Below are positions 1-9,066 of a DNA stretch of 16,073 bases, piece by piece. The notes below the pieces were generated by a model. That model ran no database searches. It saw nothing but the letters and a program-made list of their open reading frames with translations, and was not told where the DNA came from. Every line of letters begins with the position of its first letter. The stretch's first letter is position 1. The translations under genes were made by a program, and so were the position numbers. The DNA comes from Candidatus Zixiibacteriota bacterium (GTDB lineage: Bacteria; Zixibacteria; MSB-5A5; JAABVY01; JAHJOQ01). The stretch spans positions 1-16,073 of the forward strand of contig DAOVLC010000002.1 in the NCBI GenBank assembly GCA_030631455.1, given 5' to 3'.

Positions 1-2
1 AC

Positions 3-554
3 TCGGAGTTCCTGAACTACTTCCCGAATTCCGAGTGGGGACTGTTCCGCATGGCAGACTATTATGTGGAACGACTTCAGAACGACTCGGCGCTCGTCTA
101 CTACGAGAAGCTGCTCTCGCTCAACCCTGAGAATCCGGATGCACGATTTGCCACAGCCAGCATATATGCCAAGATTGGGAGAGCTGACGAGGCCCGCCAG
201 ATATACGAGGAGATGCTTCAGATATATCCCGAGGAACCAAAGCTGCATCTGAACCTTGGTCTTGCCTTTCTTCAACTCGGAAAAACCATACAGGCAGAAG
301 ATGAGTTTAATACCGCGCTATACTACGACTCGAACAATACCTTTGCGATATACAACATCGCTCGCATGCTCGAATCCAGAGGCGACACGGCCGCATCTAC
401 AAGCATGTTCCTCAGAATTCTGACCGTAGATCCGGACTTCTTCGAGAATTCGCAGGAGATTCTCGATTCACTCATCGCTGGCACCAAATACTATGAGCAG
501 TTGGATCAGGATACGATCCCGATCAACAAGAGCGCGATTCCAGAAGATGATTGA
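3..554 (+). CDS. TPR-repeat protein, 3' end only
   Basis: The reading frame is open from the first bases of the window, so the gene begins upstream and the ATG at 51 is probably internal. Counting from that Met, three back-to-back units of exactly 34 residues lie at 29-62, 63-96 and 97-130. They have the tetratricopeptide pattern (small residues at helix contacts, P near each unit end, Y/L/A spacing). A less regular repeat precedes them and an acidic tail follows. TPR units form a helical scaffold that binds other proteins; they do not reveal a specific role here. The stop lies 33 bases before the rRNA methyltransferase gene on the same strand, so the two are probably co-transcribed. No signal peptide can be judged because the N-terminus is missing. 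Confidence 0.88.
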   Translation, partial: SEFLNYFPNSEWGLFRMADYYVERLQNDSALVYYEKLLSLNPENPDARFATASIYAKIGRADEARQIYEEMLQIYPEEPKLHLNLGLAFLQLGKTIQAEDEFNTALYYDSNNTFAIYNIARMLESRGDTAASTSMFLRILTVDPDFFENSQEILDSLIAGTKYYEQLDQDTIPINKSAIPEDD

Positions 555-587
555 CTCTACAGTTCTCTCTATGACGGAGATATCGCG

Positions 588-1958
588 ATGACAGAGAAAA
601 TTACTGTCGGCTCGGAAGTCGAAGTTCGGATCGACTCGATGGCGTTCACCGGAAGAGGTGTGGGCAGAATCGGCGAAAGAGTGATCTTTGTAACCGGCGG
701 AATCCCCGGTGACAGGCTGAAAGCCAGAGTAGTAAAACGAAAGCGCAGACACTTTGAGGGAGTTGCAGTTGAGATCATCGAGCCATCGCCTGACCGGATT
801 GATGCTGTATGCAGGCACTTTGACCAGTGCGGCGGATGCAGCTTTCAGAGTGTACCGTACGAAAAGCAGCTGCAATATAAGCAGGAATTTGTCAGGGACT
901 CACTGGTTCGTATTGGAGGTGTCGCCGACCCGCCGCTAAAGGAAATCATCCCCTGCAAAGAGCAATACTACTACAGAAATAAGATGGAGTTCTCATTCCT
1001 GCCGGGTGACTCTGAACCTGCCAAACTCGGGCTTCACGTTAGGAACAAGTGGAGTGAGGTATTCGATATCGAAGAATGCCTGCTTCAGTCAGATGTCTCA
1101 AACCAGCTCGTGAGAATGATGAGACGGCTGGTAAACGAACTCGGCATACCGCCTTATCACATTATCGAGCATCACGGATTCATCCGTTTCCTTGTGATTA
1201 GAGACAACAAGACTACCGGGAAGGTGTTGATAAATATCGTGACGAATGCGGGTGACTTCCCCGAACGGGATCGAGTAGTCGACAAGCTCAAATCGGAGTT
1301 CTCGCAGATTTCGGCAATTTACAGAACAGTAAACTCAAAACCGGCCAATGTCGCTTCCGGAGAGACCGAAGAACTTCTGTGGGGCGATGAGGATTTCTTC
1401 GAGTCAATAGGCCCGTACAAATTCAGGGTCACTCCGACAACATTCCTCCAGACCAATTCCCGACAGACGGAAACACTTTACGATCAGGTATTGAAGATAG
1501 CCGATTTGTCGTCGGAGCACCACGTGCTCGATCTGTATTGCGGTTGTGGCACAATCTCGCATTTCATTTCGCCTCTTGTTTCTTCAGTTCTCGGGGTAGA
1601 AATCAGTGAGAATGCAGTCAGAATGGCCGAGCAGAACGCACGACTGAATGGCGTAACGAATTGCAGGTTCGAGACCGCCGACAGCGCAAAATACCTGACA
1701 GAGTTGAAGCGGCAGGAAGCCTATTTCGACCGAGTTATCGTAGACCCGCCGAGGGCTGGAATCGGCAACAAGGTAGTCCGCAGGCTCGCTCGCCTCGAAC
1801 CTCCGGTAGTGATCTACGTATCGTGCAATCCGTCTACCCTGGCGCGCGACATCGAACAGTTCATACACCACGGGTATCGTCTCAGCGAGGTTGTTCCGGT
1901 TGACATGTTCCCGCATACATTCCATGTTGAATCGGTCAGCAGGCTCGAAAGGGCTTAG
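588..1958 (+). CDS. rlmD: 23S rRNA (uracil-C5)-methyltransferase, RlmD/RumA type
   Basis: A 456-residue enzyme that transfers a methyl group from SAM to C5 of a uracil in 23S rRNA. An N-terminal TRAM RNA-binding domain (about 3-65) is followed by iron-sulfur ligands C75-x5-C81-x2-C84 plus C164, matching the 4Fe-4S cluster of RumA. The SAM-binding motif VLDLYCGCGT is at 313-322, and DPPRAG is at 386-391. The catalytic cysteine is C413 in SCNP, and the general base is probably E448 in HVE. All key residues are present and the length is normal. A GGAG eight bases before the ATG at 588 supports the start. The family includes RlmC (U747), RlmD (U1939), the dual RlmCD and TrmA for tRNA; the Fe-S motif favours RlmC/RlmD, but sequence alone does not fix the target base. 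Confidence 0.93.
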   Translation: MTEKITVGSEVEVRIDSMAFTGRGVGRIGERVIFVTGGIPGDRLKARVVKRKRRHFEGVAVEIIEPSPDRIDAVCRHFDQCGGCSFQSVPYEKQLQYKQEFVRDSLVRIGGVADPPLKEIIPCKEQYYYRNKMEFSFLPGDSEPAKLGLHVRNKWSEVFDIEECLLQSDVSNQLVRMMRRLVNELGIPPYHIIEHHGFIRFLVIRDNKTTGKVLINIVTNAGDFPERDRVVDKLKSEFSQISAIYRTVNSKPANVASGETEELLWGDEDFFESIGPYKFRVTPTTFLQTNSRQTETLYDQVLKIADLSSEHHVLDLYCGCGTISHFISPLVSSVLGVEISENAVRMAEQNARLNGVTNCRFETADSAKYLTELKRQEAYFDRVIVDPPRAGIGNKVVRRLARLEPPVVIYVSCNPSTLARDIEQFIHHGYRLSEVVPVDMFPHTFHVESVSRLERA

Positions 1959-2005
1959 CCTCACTCGTTTTGCTTGCTTTTTCTTTCCGAATAGACAATA
2001 TAGAG

Positions 2006-2034
2006 TTGATATTTGATGGAAGCTTTCCGATAAG
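2006..2034 (+). promoter_or_regulatory. Candidate promoter for the SbcD/SbcC-like pair
   Basis: TTGATA at 2006-2011 and GATAAG at 2029-2034 are separated by 17 bases (5/6 and 4/6 matches to the sigma-70 consensus) in the 115-base gap after rlmD. Transcription would start near 2041, about 33 bases before the ATG at 2074. The gap is also T-rich at 1970-1985 but I see no strong hairpin there, so read-through from rlmD remains possible. Confidence 0.35.
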
Positions 2035-2073
2035 GATACATAGCAGGACACTTAACAACTTACGGCTAACTGT

Positions 2074-3192
2074 ATGGCGAAAATACTCCACACTGCAGAT
2101 CTTCATCTCGGCGTAAAGCTCTCCGGGCTCGGTAAAGCGGGCGACAGGGTCAGAGCCTCTATCAAAGCAACGCTTGCCAGTATAATCGACATGGCAATCG
2201 AAGAGAAAGTCGATGCCGTGGTCATAGCCGGAGACCTATTCGACTCGAACCAGGTGTCGAGCTCTCTCATCAGATTTGCACTCGGGGAAATCGCGCGACT
2301 CGGTAAGATTCCGTGTGTGATCCTTCCGGGCACTCATGATTGTCTCGAAGAAGGATCTGTGCTGATGAGTATCGACCACCACGAGAAGCCAGCCAACGTG
2401 TCGGTATTCCTGGATCCTGAGAATCCTGTAATTCGTCTCGAGGACAAGAATCTCACCTTCTACGGCATGCCCAACATGGCAAGCCGTTCGACAAAGAACC
2501 CGGTGACGTCTGTGCAACGTCTGGAACGCGATGGCACCCATATTTTGCTGGCTCACGGATCGTATATGATACCTGAGAAGACGGCTGCGGACGATCATCC
2601 GTTCGGCCTTGACGACATAGACAATTCCGGATTCGATTACATCGCCCTTGGCCACTGGCATTCATTCTTCGAGCTACCGACGACCAAGACCAAAGCTGCG
2701 TACTGTGGCTCACCGGAGCCGATGGCGTTCGATCAGACCGGCGCTGGACATGTTGCGATAGTCAACATCGGCAATCAAGTCACTATCGAAAAAAAAGTTG
2801 TAGGCAGGACGAATTGGCAGAAAGTCGAACTTTCGTCGGCAAACTTCAAGTACACAATGGAAATCGAGCAGGAAATACAGAAGCATGCGGATGAGAATAA
2901 GCTTCTGCGTGTACATATAACCGGCTTGGCGACAGCTGACAGCAGCATAGATATCGACGAGATTCACGGTCTTCTGGCTGATTCGTTCATGCATCTGAGC
3001 ATAATCGATGAAAGAGAGCAGGTTCCGCAGGAATTGCTCGAATTGAACCTCCCGCCGACAACGATACTCGGCCAGTTCATCAGACAGATGTCCGACGCTA
3101 TCGATAAATCCGAGGATTCCGAACAGAAAGAGCTTCTCACCGAAAGCCTCAGAACCGGTTACGCTCTTCTGTCCGGCAAGGATGTGCTGTAA
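2074..3192 (+). CDS. SbcD/Mre11-like (YhaO-like) metallophosphoesterase, putative DNA repair nuclease
   Basis: A 372-residue calcineurin-type phosphoesterase. Metal-binding motifs appear in order: D9-x-H11, GD54LFDS, H88-D89 in GTHD, H161 in LLAHG and GHWH at 193-196. This is the arrangement of SbcD/Mre11 nucleases, which cut DNA ends and hairpins with an SbcC/Rad50 ATPase. The usual GNHD is GTHD here, so the asparagine ligand is replaced by threonine. The region after about residue 240 is a small capping domain rather than a long Mre11 C-terminus. The ATPase gene starts eight bases after the stop. Pairing with a membrane-segment ATPase resembles Bacillus YhaO-YhaN more than classical SbcD-SbcC. 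No good ribosome binding site precedes the ATG at 2074. The fold is certain; the substrate is inferred. Confidence 0.88.
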   Translation: MAKILHTADLHLGVKLSGLGKAGDRVRASIKATLASIIDMAIEEKVDAVVIAGDLFDSNQVSSSLIRFALGEIARLGKIPCVILPGTHDCLEEGSVLMSIDHHEKPANVSVFLDPENPVIRLEDKNLTFYGMPNMASRSTKNPVTSVQRLERDGTHILLAHGSYMIPEKTAADDHPFGLDDIDNSGFDYIALGHWHSFFELPTTKTKAAYCGSPEPMAFDQTGAGHVAIVNIGNQVTIEKKVVGRTNWQKVELSSANFKYTMEIEQEIQKHADENKLLRVHITGLATADSSIDIDEIHGLLADSFMHLSIIDEREQVPQELLELNLPPTTILGQFIRQMSDAIDKSEDSEQKELLTESLRTGYALLSGKDVL

Positions 3193-3200
3193 GGAACAGA

Positions 3201-5318
3201 ATGCAGATCGAGAAATGCCAAATATACAGATACGGGAAACTTGATCGATTCTCATCGTCATTTAGTCCCGGTCTGAATCTCATCAAGGGTCCCAACGAGG
3301 CCGGAAAGTCCACACTCGTCGACGCCCTGACAGACGCTCTATTTGAAAATCCGAAGACCAGGAAAAAAGATGTCAAAGCGAAGACTAGCTGGGGATTCGA
3401 GAAAGATTTCGAGATAACGCTCGATTTCGAATCGGAAGGTCTGTCGTATTCGCTATCGAAGGATTTTGACACCGGCTCGGTAACTCTGCTGAAGAAATCT
3501 ACAGGTGAGACACTCGACGACAGGAAGCGCGTCAACAGCATCGTCTCGAACGGCCTTGGTCTCTCCAACAGGGATATATTCCTGGCCACTTCATGCATCC
3601 GCCAGGACGAGATGGCCAGGATAGCGAATTCGCCGGATGCCATAAAGGACAGGCTTGAAGCTCTCATTACCGGCGGGAAGGAAGAGGCGCTTGCGTCGAA
3701 GGCAATCGACAGATTAGCTGCTCAGATAAAAGGTCTAAAAAAAACCGGCATCAAACATAAGGGCCAGTTGCAGGCGCTCGAAGATCGCCGAACTGAATTA
3801 GCCTATGATTTAGAGAAGGCAAAGCGTGAGATCGGCGATGTAAAACAGAGTCGCACACGGCTCAAGAATGTCAAGACAACATTGGAGAGTCTACGAGAAG
3901 AGTACGAAGTCAAGACGACTCAAAGGAAAAACTCCAAGCTCGCCATTGATATTCGGGAGACATCTGCGAGATTAGAAGAGAGATTCTCAGACCTGATGTC
4001 ACGCACAAGTAACATCAAGGTTTCCGAGGAGACCGTCGAAAAAGTCCGGAATAAGATCGCTCACCTTCCGAAGATCGATAAGGCTGACGTAAGGCATGCG
4101 GACGAGCAAGCCGCACAGAGAAAATACCTCGATACAAAGAGAGAGGGATGCGAGCAACAGGTCAGTGATCTCACAGAGAAAATCAACCTCGCTAAGCCTG
4201 GGACCGCATTGAAACTGATGAGCGCCCTCACTCTTGCAGGCACCGGTGCTCTGGCGTACTACTGGTACAGATTCACCGCCATGGCGGATGCCAGTTTCCT
4301 GTTTGGGGCGGGAGCATCTCTCGTGCTGTTTATTATCTTTTCGATACTCTGGTCGAAGAGAAGCAAGTCATGCACTCAGGTCAAAGTGAAATTCGACCTA
4401 CAGAAAAGCCGGTTCGAAGAGATCGAAGAAGATCTTAGCGAAAACAAAGTTGCGATTGAGGCGGTTCTCGGCAAGTACAAGTTCGACAAAGTCGAACTCC
4501 TCAAAGAAAAATTCGAACAGCGATATGAACTCGACAAAGATATCAGGAGCGAGGTTAATCGTTACGAAGGCTACCTGGGCGAAAAAACCCTGAAAGAGCT
4601 CGAAGACGAACTGAAGATCGTAACCAGGGATCTCGCTATCGAGAACGAGAGATTCCGCGAAGTGAAATCCTATACCATGTCGGCTGAGGATTTCGCAATA
4701 CTCGAAACAGCGGTCGATAAGATAAAGAAAGAGACCGGAGAACTCGAATCGGAAGAGATGACGCTCGAAAGGCAACTCGATTTCGCCGAATCCGGTATCG
4801 AGCACCAGGCATCGCTCGAAGAACGCATCGAGGAAATCGACACACAGGTTGCGCGTAAGAGACATCAACTCAGAGTCCTGGAAACGACACAGCAGTACAT
4901 CGAAACTGCGCGCAAGGATGTACTCAAGTCGACCCTGCAGCTTCTCGATGACGAGACATCAGACATACTCCGCGAAGTCACCGACGGCAAATACTCGCAG
5001 GTGAGGTTTGACCGCCAGAGCCTCAAGTTTGAGGTTTACTCGAACGAACTTGATGACTGGGTCGACCCTGAGAGCCATCTGTCACGCGGAACAATCGATC
5101 AGCTATACCTTGCAGCACGATTGGCGTTGGTCAGGATCATATCGGAAGAGAAGAATCCTGTCATAATTCTCGATGATCCGTTCGTCACATTCGATGACAA
5201 CCGGCGCCGCAACGCACTGAAAGTGCTCAAGCGGTTCGCAGAACGCTACCAGATATTTCTTCTGACCTGCCACGATCACTACGACGGCATCACGGATAAC
5301 GTGATAAACCTGACGTAG
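3201..5318 (+). CDS. SbcC/Rad50-like (YhaN-like) ATPase with two central membrane helices
   Basis: A 705-residue ABC/SMC-type ATPase split by a long middle region. The Walker A motif GPNEAGKST is at 30-38, the Q-loop near 132-136 (CIRQD), the ABC signature around HLSRGT at 626-631, Walker B VIILDDP at 654-660, and the switch region LLTCH at 687-691. Charged helical segments likely to form coiled coils run about 170-335 and 395-575. Between them are two hydrophobic helices (about 337-356 and 364-384) joined by a short loop. There is no CxxC zinc hook anywhere, so the apex is built differently from Rad50/SbcC and is probably anchored in the inner membrane, as in Bacillus YhaN-like proteins. An AAGGA site overlaps the TAA of the upstream nuclease gene, so the two are co-translated. 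The ATPase assignment is firm; the DNA repair role is inferred. Confidence 0.87.
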   Translation: MQIEKCQIYRYGKLDRFSSSFSPGLNLIKGPNEAGKSTLVDALTDALFENPKTRKKDVKAKTSWGFEKDFEITLDFESEGLSYSLSKDFDTGSVTLLKKSTGETLDDRKRVNSIVSNGLGLSNRDIFLATSCIRQDEMARIANSPDAIKDRLEALITGGKEEALASKAIDRLAAQIKGLKKTGIKHKGQLQALEDRRTELAYDLEKAKREIGDVKQSRTRLKNVKTTLESLREEYEVKTTQRKNSKLAIDIRETSARLEERFSDLMSRTSNIKVSEETVEKVRNKIAHLPKIDKADVRHADEQAAQRKYLDTKREGCEQQVSDLTEKINLAKPGTALKLMSALTLAGTGALAYYWYRFTAMADASFLFGAGASLVLFIIFSILWSKRSKSCTQVKVKFDLQKSRFEEIEEDLSENKVAIEAVLGKYKFDKVELLKEKFEQRYELDKDIRSEVNRYEGYLGEKTLKELEDELKIVTRDLAIENERFREVKSYTMSAEDFAILETAVDKIKKETGELESEEMTLERQLDFAESGIEHQASLEERIEEIDTQVARKRHQLRVLETTQQYIETARKDVLKSTLQLLDDETSDILREVTDGKYSQVRFDRQSLKFEVYSNELDDWVDPESHLSRGTIDQLYLAARLALVRIISEEKNPVIILDDPFVTFDDNRRRNALKVLKRFAERYQIFLLTCHDHYDGITDNVINLT

Positions 5319-5417
5319 CATCGCCTTCATAAGAGAGTTTTGAATACGAATGACAAACAAGTCGTTTGAGGGCTACCACCCTATATTGACTTCAGCAAGC
5401 TTAAACCGAAGAATTGA

Positions 5418-6161
5418 CTATGATTCCTGAGTTACCCTTGAGGCGGCACGCTGGTAAGACCAATAGAAACCGAGTGGGGTGAGTTCTGCTTCGACGTCTG
5501 CCGTGACTTCTCTGATATCGAATCCGACCACCGATGTCCTGGCATTCACCATTTCCTTCAAGCGAAAACACCAGCGGGCGACAGAATCAACCACCGTCCG
5601 ATTGAGGTGCCGCTCAGACCCGCGTATGATGCTCACAGAGCCATTGTTATCCACAGAGAAATGCTTGAGTGCCGGAAAAGCCGGTAACAGATCGTCCTTT
5701 GCCTTGCGAAGCAGCGAGACGCAATTGGTCAAACCGACAATCATGCGAAAGTGTTTTCCTACACAGTTGATTGCATCGAGTAAGAGGAAGCCCATCTGAG
5801 GTTGAAAGTCGGTTGTAGGCTCAGGTTCGACCCACGAGCCTTTGGAATGTCGGAGCTTGGCCATCGATACCTTTATCACGAGGTTCAACAATTCCAATTT
5901 GACATCCTCTCTCGCGAGAATAATAAGGATAAACTCGTTGGTAGCGTTAATTACAAGCCACCCGGATGAAAAGCGAATCCTGAAGCTGGACGTACCCACC
6001 TGAAGGTCGACAAGGTCTCTGACCTTCTTTTCGAGTTCACGAATATTCTCGTTTTCAAGGCGCGTCGGCAGCAGCTTCCAGACCAGCCGTTCGAGCCGGT
6101 CAAGGATCATGACCCCGGAGACACCCATCACTCCGCGCAACTGTTCAAGCAGCTCTTGCAT
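5418..6161 (-). CDS. Roadblock/LC7-like protein B with an unrecognised C-terminal domain
   Basis: A 247-residue soluble protein with no signal peptide or membrane helix. Residues 3-104 fit the Roadblock/LC7 pattern: a helix, a 'GVSGVMILDR' first strand with a hydrophobic turn, a second helix, then three strands (FRIRFSSGWLVI, EFILIIL) and a final helix. Roadblock proteins dimerise and often act on small Ras-like GTPases, as MglB does on MglA, but no GTPase is encoded here. After a Pro/Glu linker (about 110-118), residues 119-240 form an alpha/beta region I do not recognise. Its ATG shares its A with the TGA of the upstream roadblock gene (TGATG), and a GGAG lies eight bases before it, a layout typical of translational coupling and often of subunits of one complex. 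The Roadblock call rests on pattern, not on strict motifs. Confidence 0.62.
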   Translation of the reverse strand: MQELLEQLRGVMGVSGVMILDRLERLVWKLLPTRLENENIRELEKKVRDLVDLQVGTSSFRIRFSSGWLVINATNEFILIILAREDVKLELLNLVIKVSMAKLRHSKGSWVEPEPTTDFQPQMGFLLLDAINCVGKHFRMIVGLTNCVSLLRKAKDDLLPAFPALKHFSVDNNGSVSIIRGSERHLNRTVVDSVARWCFRLKEMVNARTSVVGFDIREVTADVEAELTPLGFYWSYQRAASRVTQES

Positions 6162-6772
6162 CAGGTACGCTCCAGAATCGCGTTTACCCTGCCCAGAATC
6201 TCAGTCGGCTCCTGCCCGTGGTTGTAACCAACGATGAAGCAGTGGACATTCCGGCGCACGATCAGGAGCAGATCTTCCTGCAAAATGATCTCACCGTCAA
6301 TCATCTCCCCTACCGACGAGATCGATGAGAGTAACGAGCAGAGAGAAATCAGCCCTTCGAAGATTCCTGTATATTCGGGAAGAATCTCTCTGCCCCCGGA
6401 ATCAGGGGAGATAATACCCTTATCAGTAAGACACCATGCAGCGTTTACACCCGATTCTTCCAGAATATCCTGCAAAAAGCCGGCCACGGTTCCCGATCTC
6501 TGTCCGCTCACAAGCTGCTGCTTCTGCGATTCAATGATCGAGACGACCTCGTCGTGCTGGCGATTGATAAATCTCTCGACAGCCGTCTGCTGCGATTCGG
6601 TTTCGACCGGATCCTTCCAGTCTTTCTGGACCTTGTGGATTACTACCCCGTCGAGGCTAACGCTCGTGGCAATACGAGGCTGGGGCCGCCACGAGAACTC
6701 GGTCTGTACCTGAATTACGACCCCGTCTTCTTCAACCTTCGATAATCTGCCTGCGGGCAAGAACTTGTTCAT
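6161..6772 (-). CDS. Roadblock/LC7-like protein A with an N-terminal extension
   Basis: A 203-residue cytoplasmic protein. The N-terminal part (about 1-55) is beta-rich and includes a TSVSLDG and IHKVQK stretch. A polar helical linker follows (about 58-92). Residues 97-203 repeat the Roadblock/LC7 layout: helix, strand (VNAAWCLTDKGI), long helix, strands (EIILQEDLLLIV, HCFIVGY) and a closing helix. The gene starts 14 bases after the nrdJ stop and overlaps the next gene by one base, so it is the third member of the thyX-nrdJ run. The ATG at 6772 has no clear ribosome binding site, and re-initiation after nrdJ is possible. With protein B it could form a Roadblock heterodimer. No function can be read directly. 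Confidence 0.6.
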   Translation of the reverse strand: MNKFLPAGRLSKVEEDGVVIQVQTEFSWRPQPRIATSVSLDGVVIHKVQKDWKDPVETESQQTAVERFINRQHDEVVSIIESQKQQLVSGQRSGTVAGFLQDILEESGVNAAWCLTDKGIISPDSGGREILPEYTGIFEGLISLCSLLSSISSVGEMIDGEIILQEDLLLIVRRNVHCFIVGYNHGQEPTEILGRVNAILERT

Positions 6773-6786
6773 ACATGCCGATCATC

Positions 6787-9066
6787 TCAGCATTTCGAAA
6801 AACCGCACGATGGACAGACTACACATCCTGAATCGTATTGGACACGCCCGCCGCAGTCAGGACAGACGTCGTACGTTGTCTGTCTGTACTGATTCTGCTT
6901 GCCGTTTCCGAAATGCCTTTTCAGAACCTTTGCTATGGCATCAGGTATCGACATTACCATGCCGCCATTCTGATATACGGGCGATGATCCGCCGATACCG
7001 AGCAACTGTTCTATTATATCGTCAACGTCAAGCCCCGATCTTAGCGCGAGCGAAATCATTCTGCAGACGGCTTCTGTATCAGCCATAGTCGAGAAGCCGG
7101 ATTTGCCGATCTGAGCGAAGACCTCAAATGGCCTGCCATCCTTAGCGTTGATGGTGACATAGAGGTTTCCGTAACCGGTTCTGATCTTCTCGGTTATCCC
7201 CGAGAGACAGTCCGGTCTCTCCTCGACGCGAGGTTTGTAGATAATCTTCGTGATCGTTTTGACTTCACTGTTTACTCCGGTTTCCGACTCCGGCGTGGCG
7301 CCGGTCGAGAGAACCTGGTCGTTGCGACTACCGTCACGATAAATCGTGACACCCTTGCAGCGAAGCTGGTACGCAAGCCAGTAAACTGTCTTTACATCAT
7401 CGCGAGCGGCGTCGTTGGGAAAGTTGATAGTCTTCGAAATACTGGTATCGCAGTGTTTCTGGAATACCGCCTGCATTCGCACATGTGTTTCAGGATCGAT
7501 ATCGGCGGCAGTCACAAATATACGCCTTACATCCTCGGGAATCTCCTCCATCTCCTTGATACTGTTACTACTGGCGACCTTCTCCATCAGAGCGGTAGAA
7601 TAGAAGCCTCGCTCTTTGGCGATCTTCTCGAAGAACGGATTGACATCAATCAGCTTGGTCCCGTCCATGACGTTCCTGACAAAAGAGATCGCAAAATAGG
7701 GCTCGATGCCGGATGAGCATCCGGAAATAATCGAAATCGTCCCTGTCGGAGCCACAGTTGTTACAGTGGCGTTCCTCATCGAAACGCTCTCGTCGGCGAA
7801 GGAAGACTGGTCCCATCGCGGGAACTTGCCGCGCGATTTCGCCAGTTCCGAGGAATGAAAATGTCCATTCGTATTGATGAACTCCATAACCTTTTCGCCA
7901 AGGGCGAGCGCCTGCTCCGAGTTGTATGGCAGACGCAATTGGATCAGCATATCGGCCCAACCCATTATGCCAAGGCCAATGCGTCTCGTCTCGTGCGTCT
8001 GCTGCTCGATCTCCCTGATCGGATACTTGTTCTGATCGATCACATTGTCAAGAAAGTGAATGCCGAGTTTCACAAGTTCATGAAGATTGTTCCAGTCGAT
8101 CCCATCTTCCGGCTTTGACGTGCTGTAATGCACGGGCAGCGGATCAAGGACGACCTTGCCGAGATTGACGGATGCGAGATTGCATGAATCGTAAGGTGGA
8201 AGAGGTTGTTCGCCGCACGGGTTCGTTGCCTCAATTTCCTGAAACTTGCGAGTCGGATTGGCCTCGTTCATCCGGTCGATGAAAATAACGCCCGGTTCGC
8301 CCGTCTTCCATGCATGGTCGACAATGTTTTCAAAAACAGTAACCGCACTCAGGCGTTGAGGTTTACCATTTTTCTTGAAGACCTTTCTGGTGCAAGGATC
8401 GATCAAGTCATAGTCGCGTTTCTCCTCTACCGCACGCATGAACTCGTCCGTGAGCGCAACAGAAATATTGAAATTCGTTATCTCTCTGACATCGTCTTTG
8501 CACGAGATAAACTCAAGTATATCGGGATGATCGACTCTGAGAATTCCCATATTCGCGCCGCGGCGAGTACCGCCCTGCTTCACCGCTTCCGTTGCAGCAT
8601 TAAATACTTTCATGAATGAGACCGGGCCGGAGGCAACTCCTGATGTCGATGCCACAACGGAACTACGCGCCCGCAGCCGGGAAAAAGCAAAACCGGTTCC
8701 CCCGCCGGACTTGTGAATGAGTGCCGCCTGCTTTATCGCGTCAAATATCTCCTCCATAGAATCTCCGACAGGCAGGACAAAACATGCGGAAAGCTGCCCG
8801 AGCGGCCGACCGGCGTTCATAAGGGTTGGTGAGTTCGGCATGAACTCGAGATCAGTCATCGCTGAGTAGAAACGTTCTGCGATCTGCTCGACCTGGACAT
8901 CATCGGCACCGTACTTTCTGTCCGCGTCAGCAATATGCTCCGCAACCCGCGCAAACATCTCGATCGGCATCTCCATCACCTTACCGTCTTTGTCCTTGAT
9001 CAGATAGCGCCGCTCCAGAACCTTGAGTGCATTCTCCGTAAGTTGCAGCTTCTTATCGATTTGCAT
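6787..9066 (-). CDS. nrdJ: Adenosylcobalamin-dependent (class II) ribonucleoside-diphosphate reductase
   Basis: A 759-residue enzyme that reduces ribonucleotides to deoxyribonucleotides using a cobalamin-generated thiyl radical; it needs B12 and no oxygen. The radical cysteine is C284 in NPCGEQ (with N282 and E286). The redox pair is C95 (SACF) and C295 (SCNL), with the same 11-residue spacing between the last two as in characterised class II enzymes. APTGTIS lies near 450. A TSCPD domain spans about 620-700. The C-terminus (732-759) has six cysteines (C735, C738, C748, C751, C754, C759) that can act as a zinc ribbon and disulfide relay. No ATP-cone domain is visible at the N-terminus. The start overlaps the thyX stop (TAATG), and AGGAGGGG at 9072-9079 sits five bases before the ATG. 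Length and motifs are complete. Confidence 0.97.
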   Translation of the reverse strand: MQIDKKLQLTENALKVLERRYLIKDKDGKVMEMPIEMFARVAEHIADADRKYGADDVQVEQIAERFYSAMTDLEFMPNSPTLMNAGRPLGQLSACFVLPVGDSMEEIFDAIKQAALIHKSGGGTGFAFSRLRARSSVVASTSGVASGPVSFMKVFNAATEAVKQGGTRRGANMGILRVDHPDILEFISCKDDVREITNFNISVALTDEFMRAVEEKRDYDLIDPCTRKVFKKNGKPQRLSAVTVFENIVDHAWKTGEPGVIFIDRMNEANPTRKFQEIEATNPCGEQPLPPYDSCNLASVNLGKVVLDPLPVHYSTSKPEDGIDWNNLHELVKLGIHFLDNVIDQNKYPIREIEQQTHETRRIGLGIMGWADMLIQLRLPYNSEQALALGEKVMEFINTNGHFHSSELAKSRGKFPRWDQSSFADESVSMRNATVTTVAPTGTISIISGCSSGIEPYFAISFVRNVMDGTKLIDVNPFFEKIAKERGFYSTALMEKVASSNSIKEMEEIPEDVRRIFVTAADIDPETHVRMQAVFQKHCDTSISKTINFPNDAARDDVKTVYWLAYQLRCKGVTIYRDGSRNDQVLSTGATPESETGVNSEVKTITKIIYKPRVEERPDCLSGITEKIRTGYGNLYVTINAKDGRPFEVFAQIGKSGFSTMADTEAVCRMISLALRSGLDVDDIIEQLLGIGGSSPVYQNGGMVMSIPDAIAKVLKRHFGNGKQNQYRQTTYDVCPDCGGRVQYDSGCVVCPSCGFSKC

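Noticed and set aside
468..875. 135-residue minus-strand frame across the TPR/rlmD junction
   Set aside because: It overlaps two well-supported plus-strand genes and has no recognisable feature.
5319..5417. Bidirectional terminator between the converging ATPase and roadblock B genes
   Set aside because: Only four- and five-base stems (AGGG/CCCT and CAAAC/GTTTG) without T-tracts were found; not enough to call a terminator.
6234..6713. 159-residue plus-strand frame opposite roadblock A
   Set aside because: It is antisense to a gene that fits its operon by overlap and spacing, and its composition (Ser/Thr/Cys-rich, no pattern) is typical of a shadow frame.
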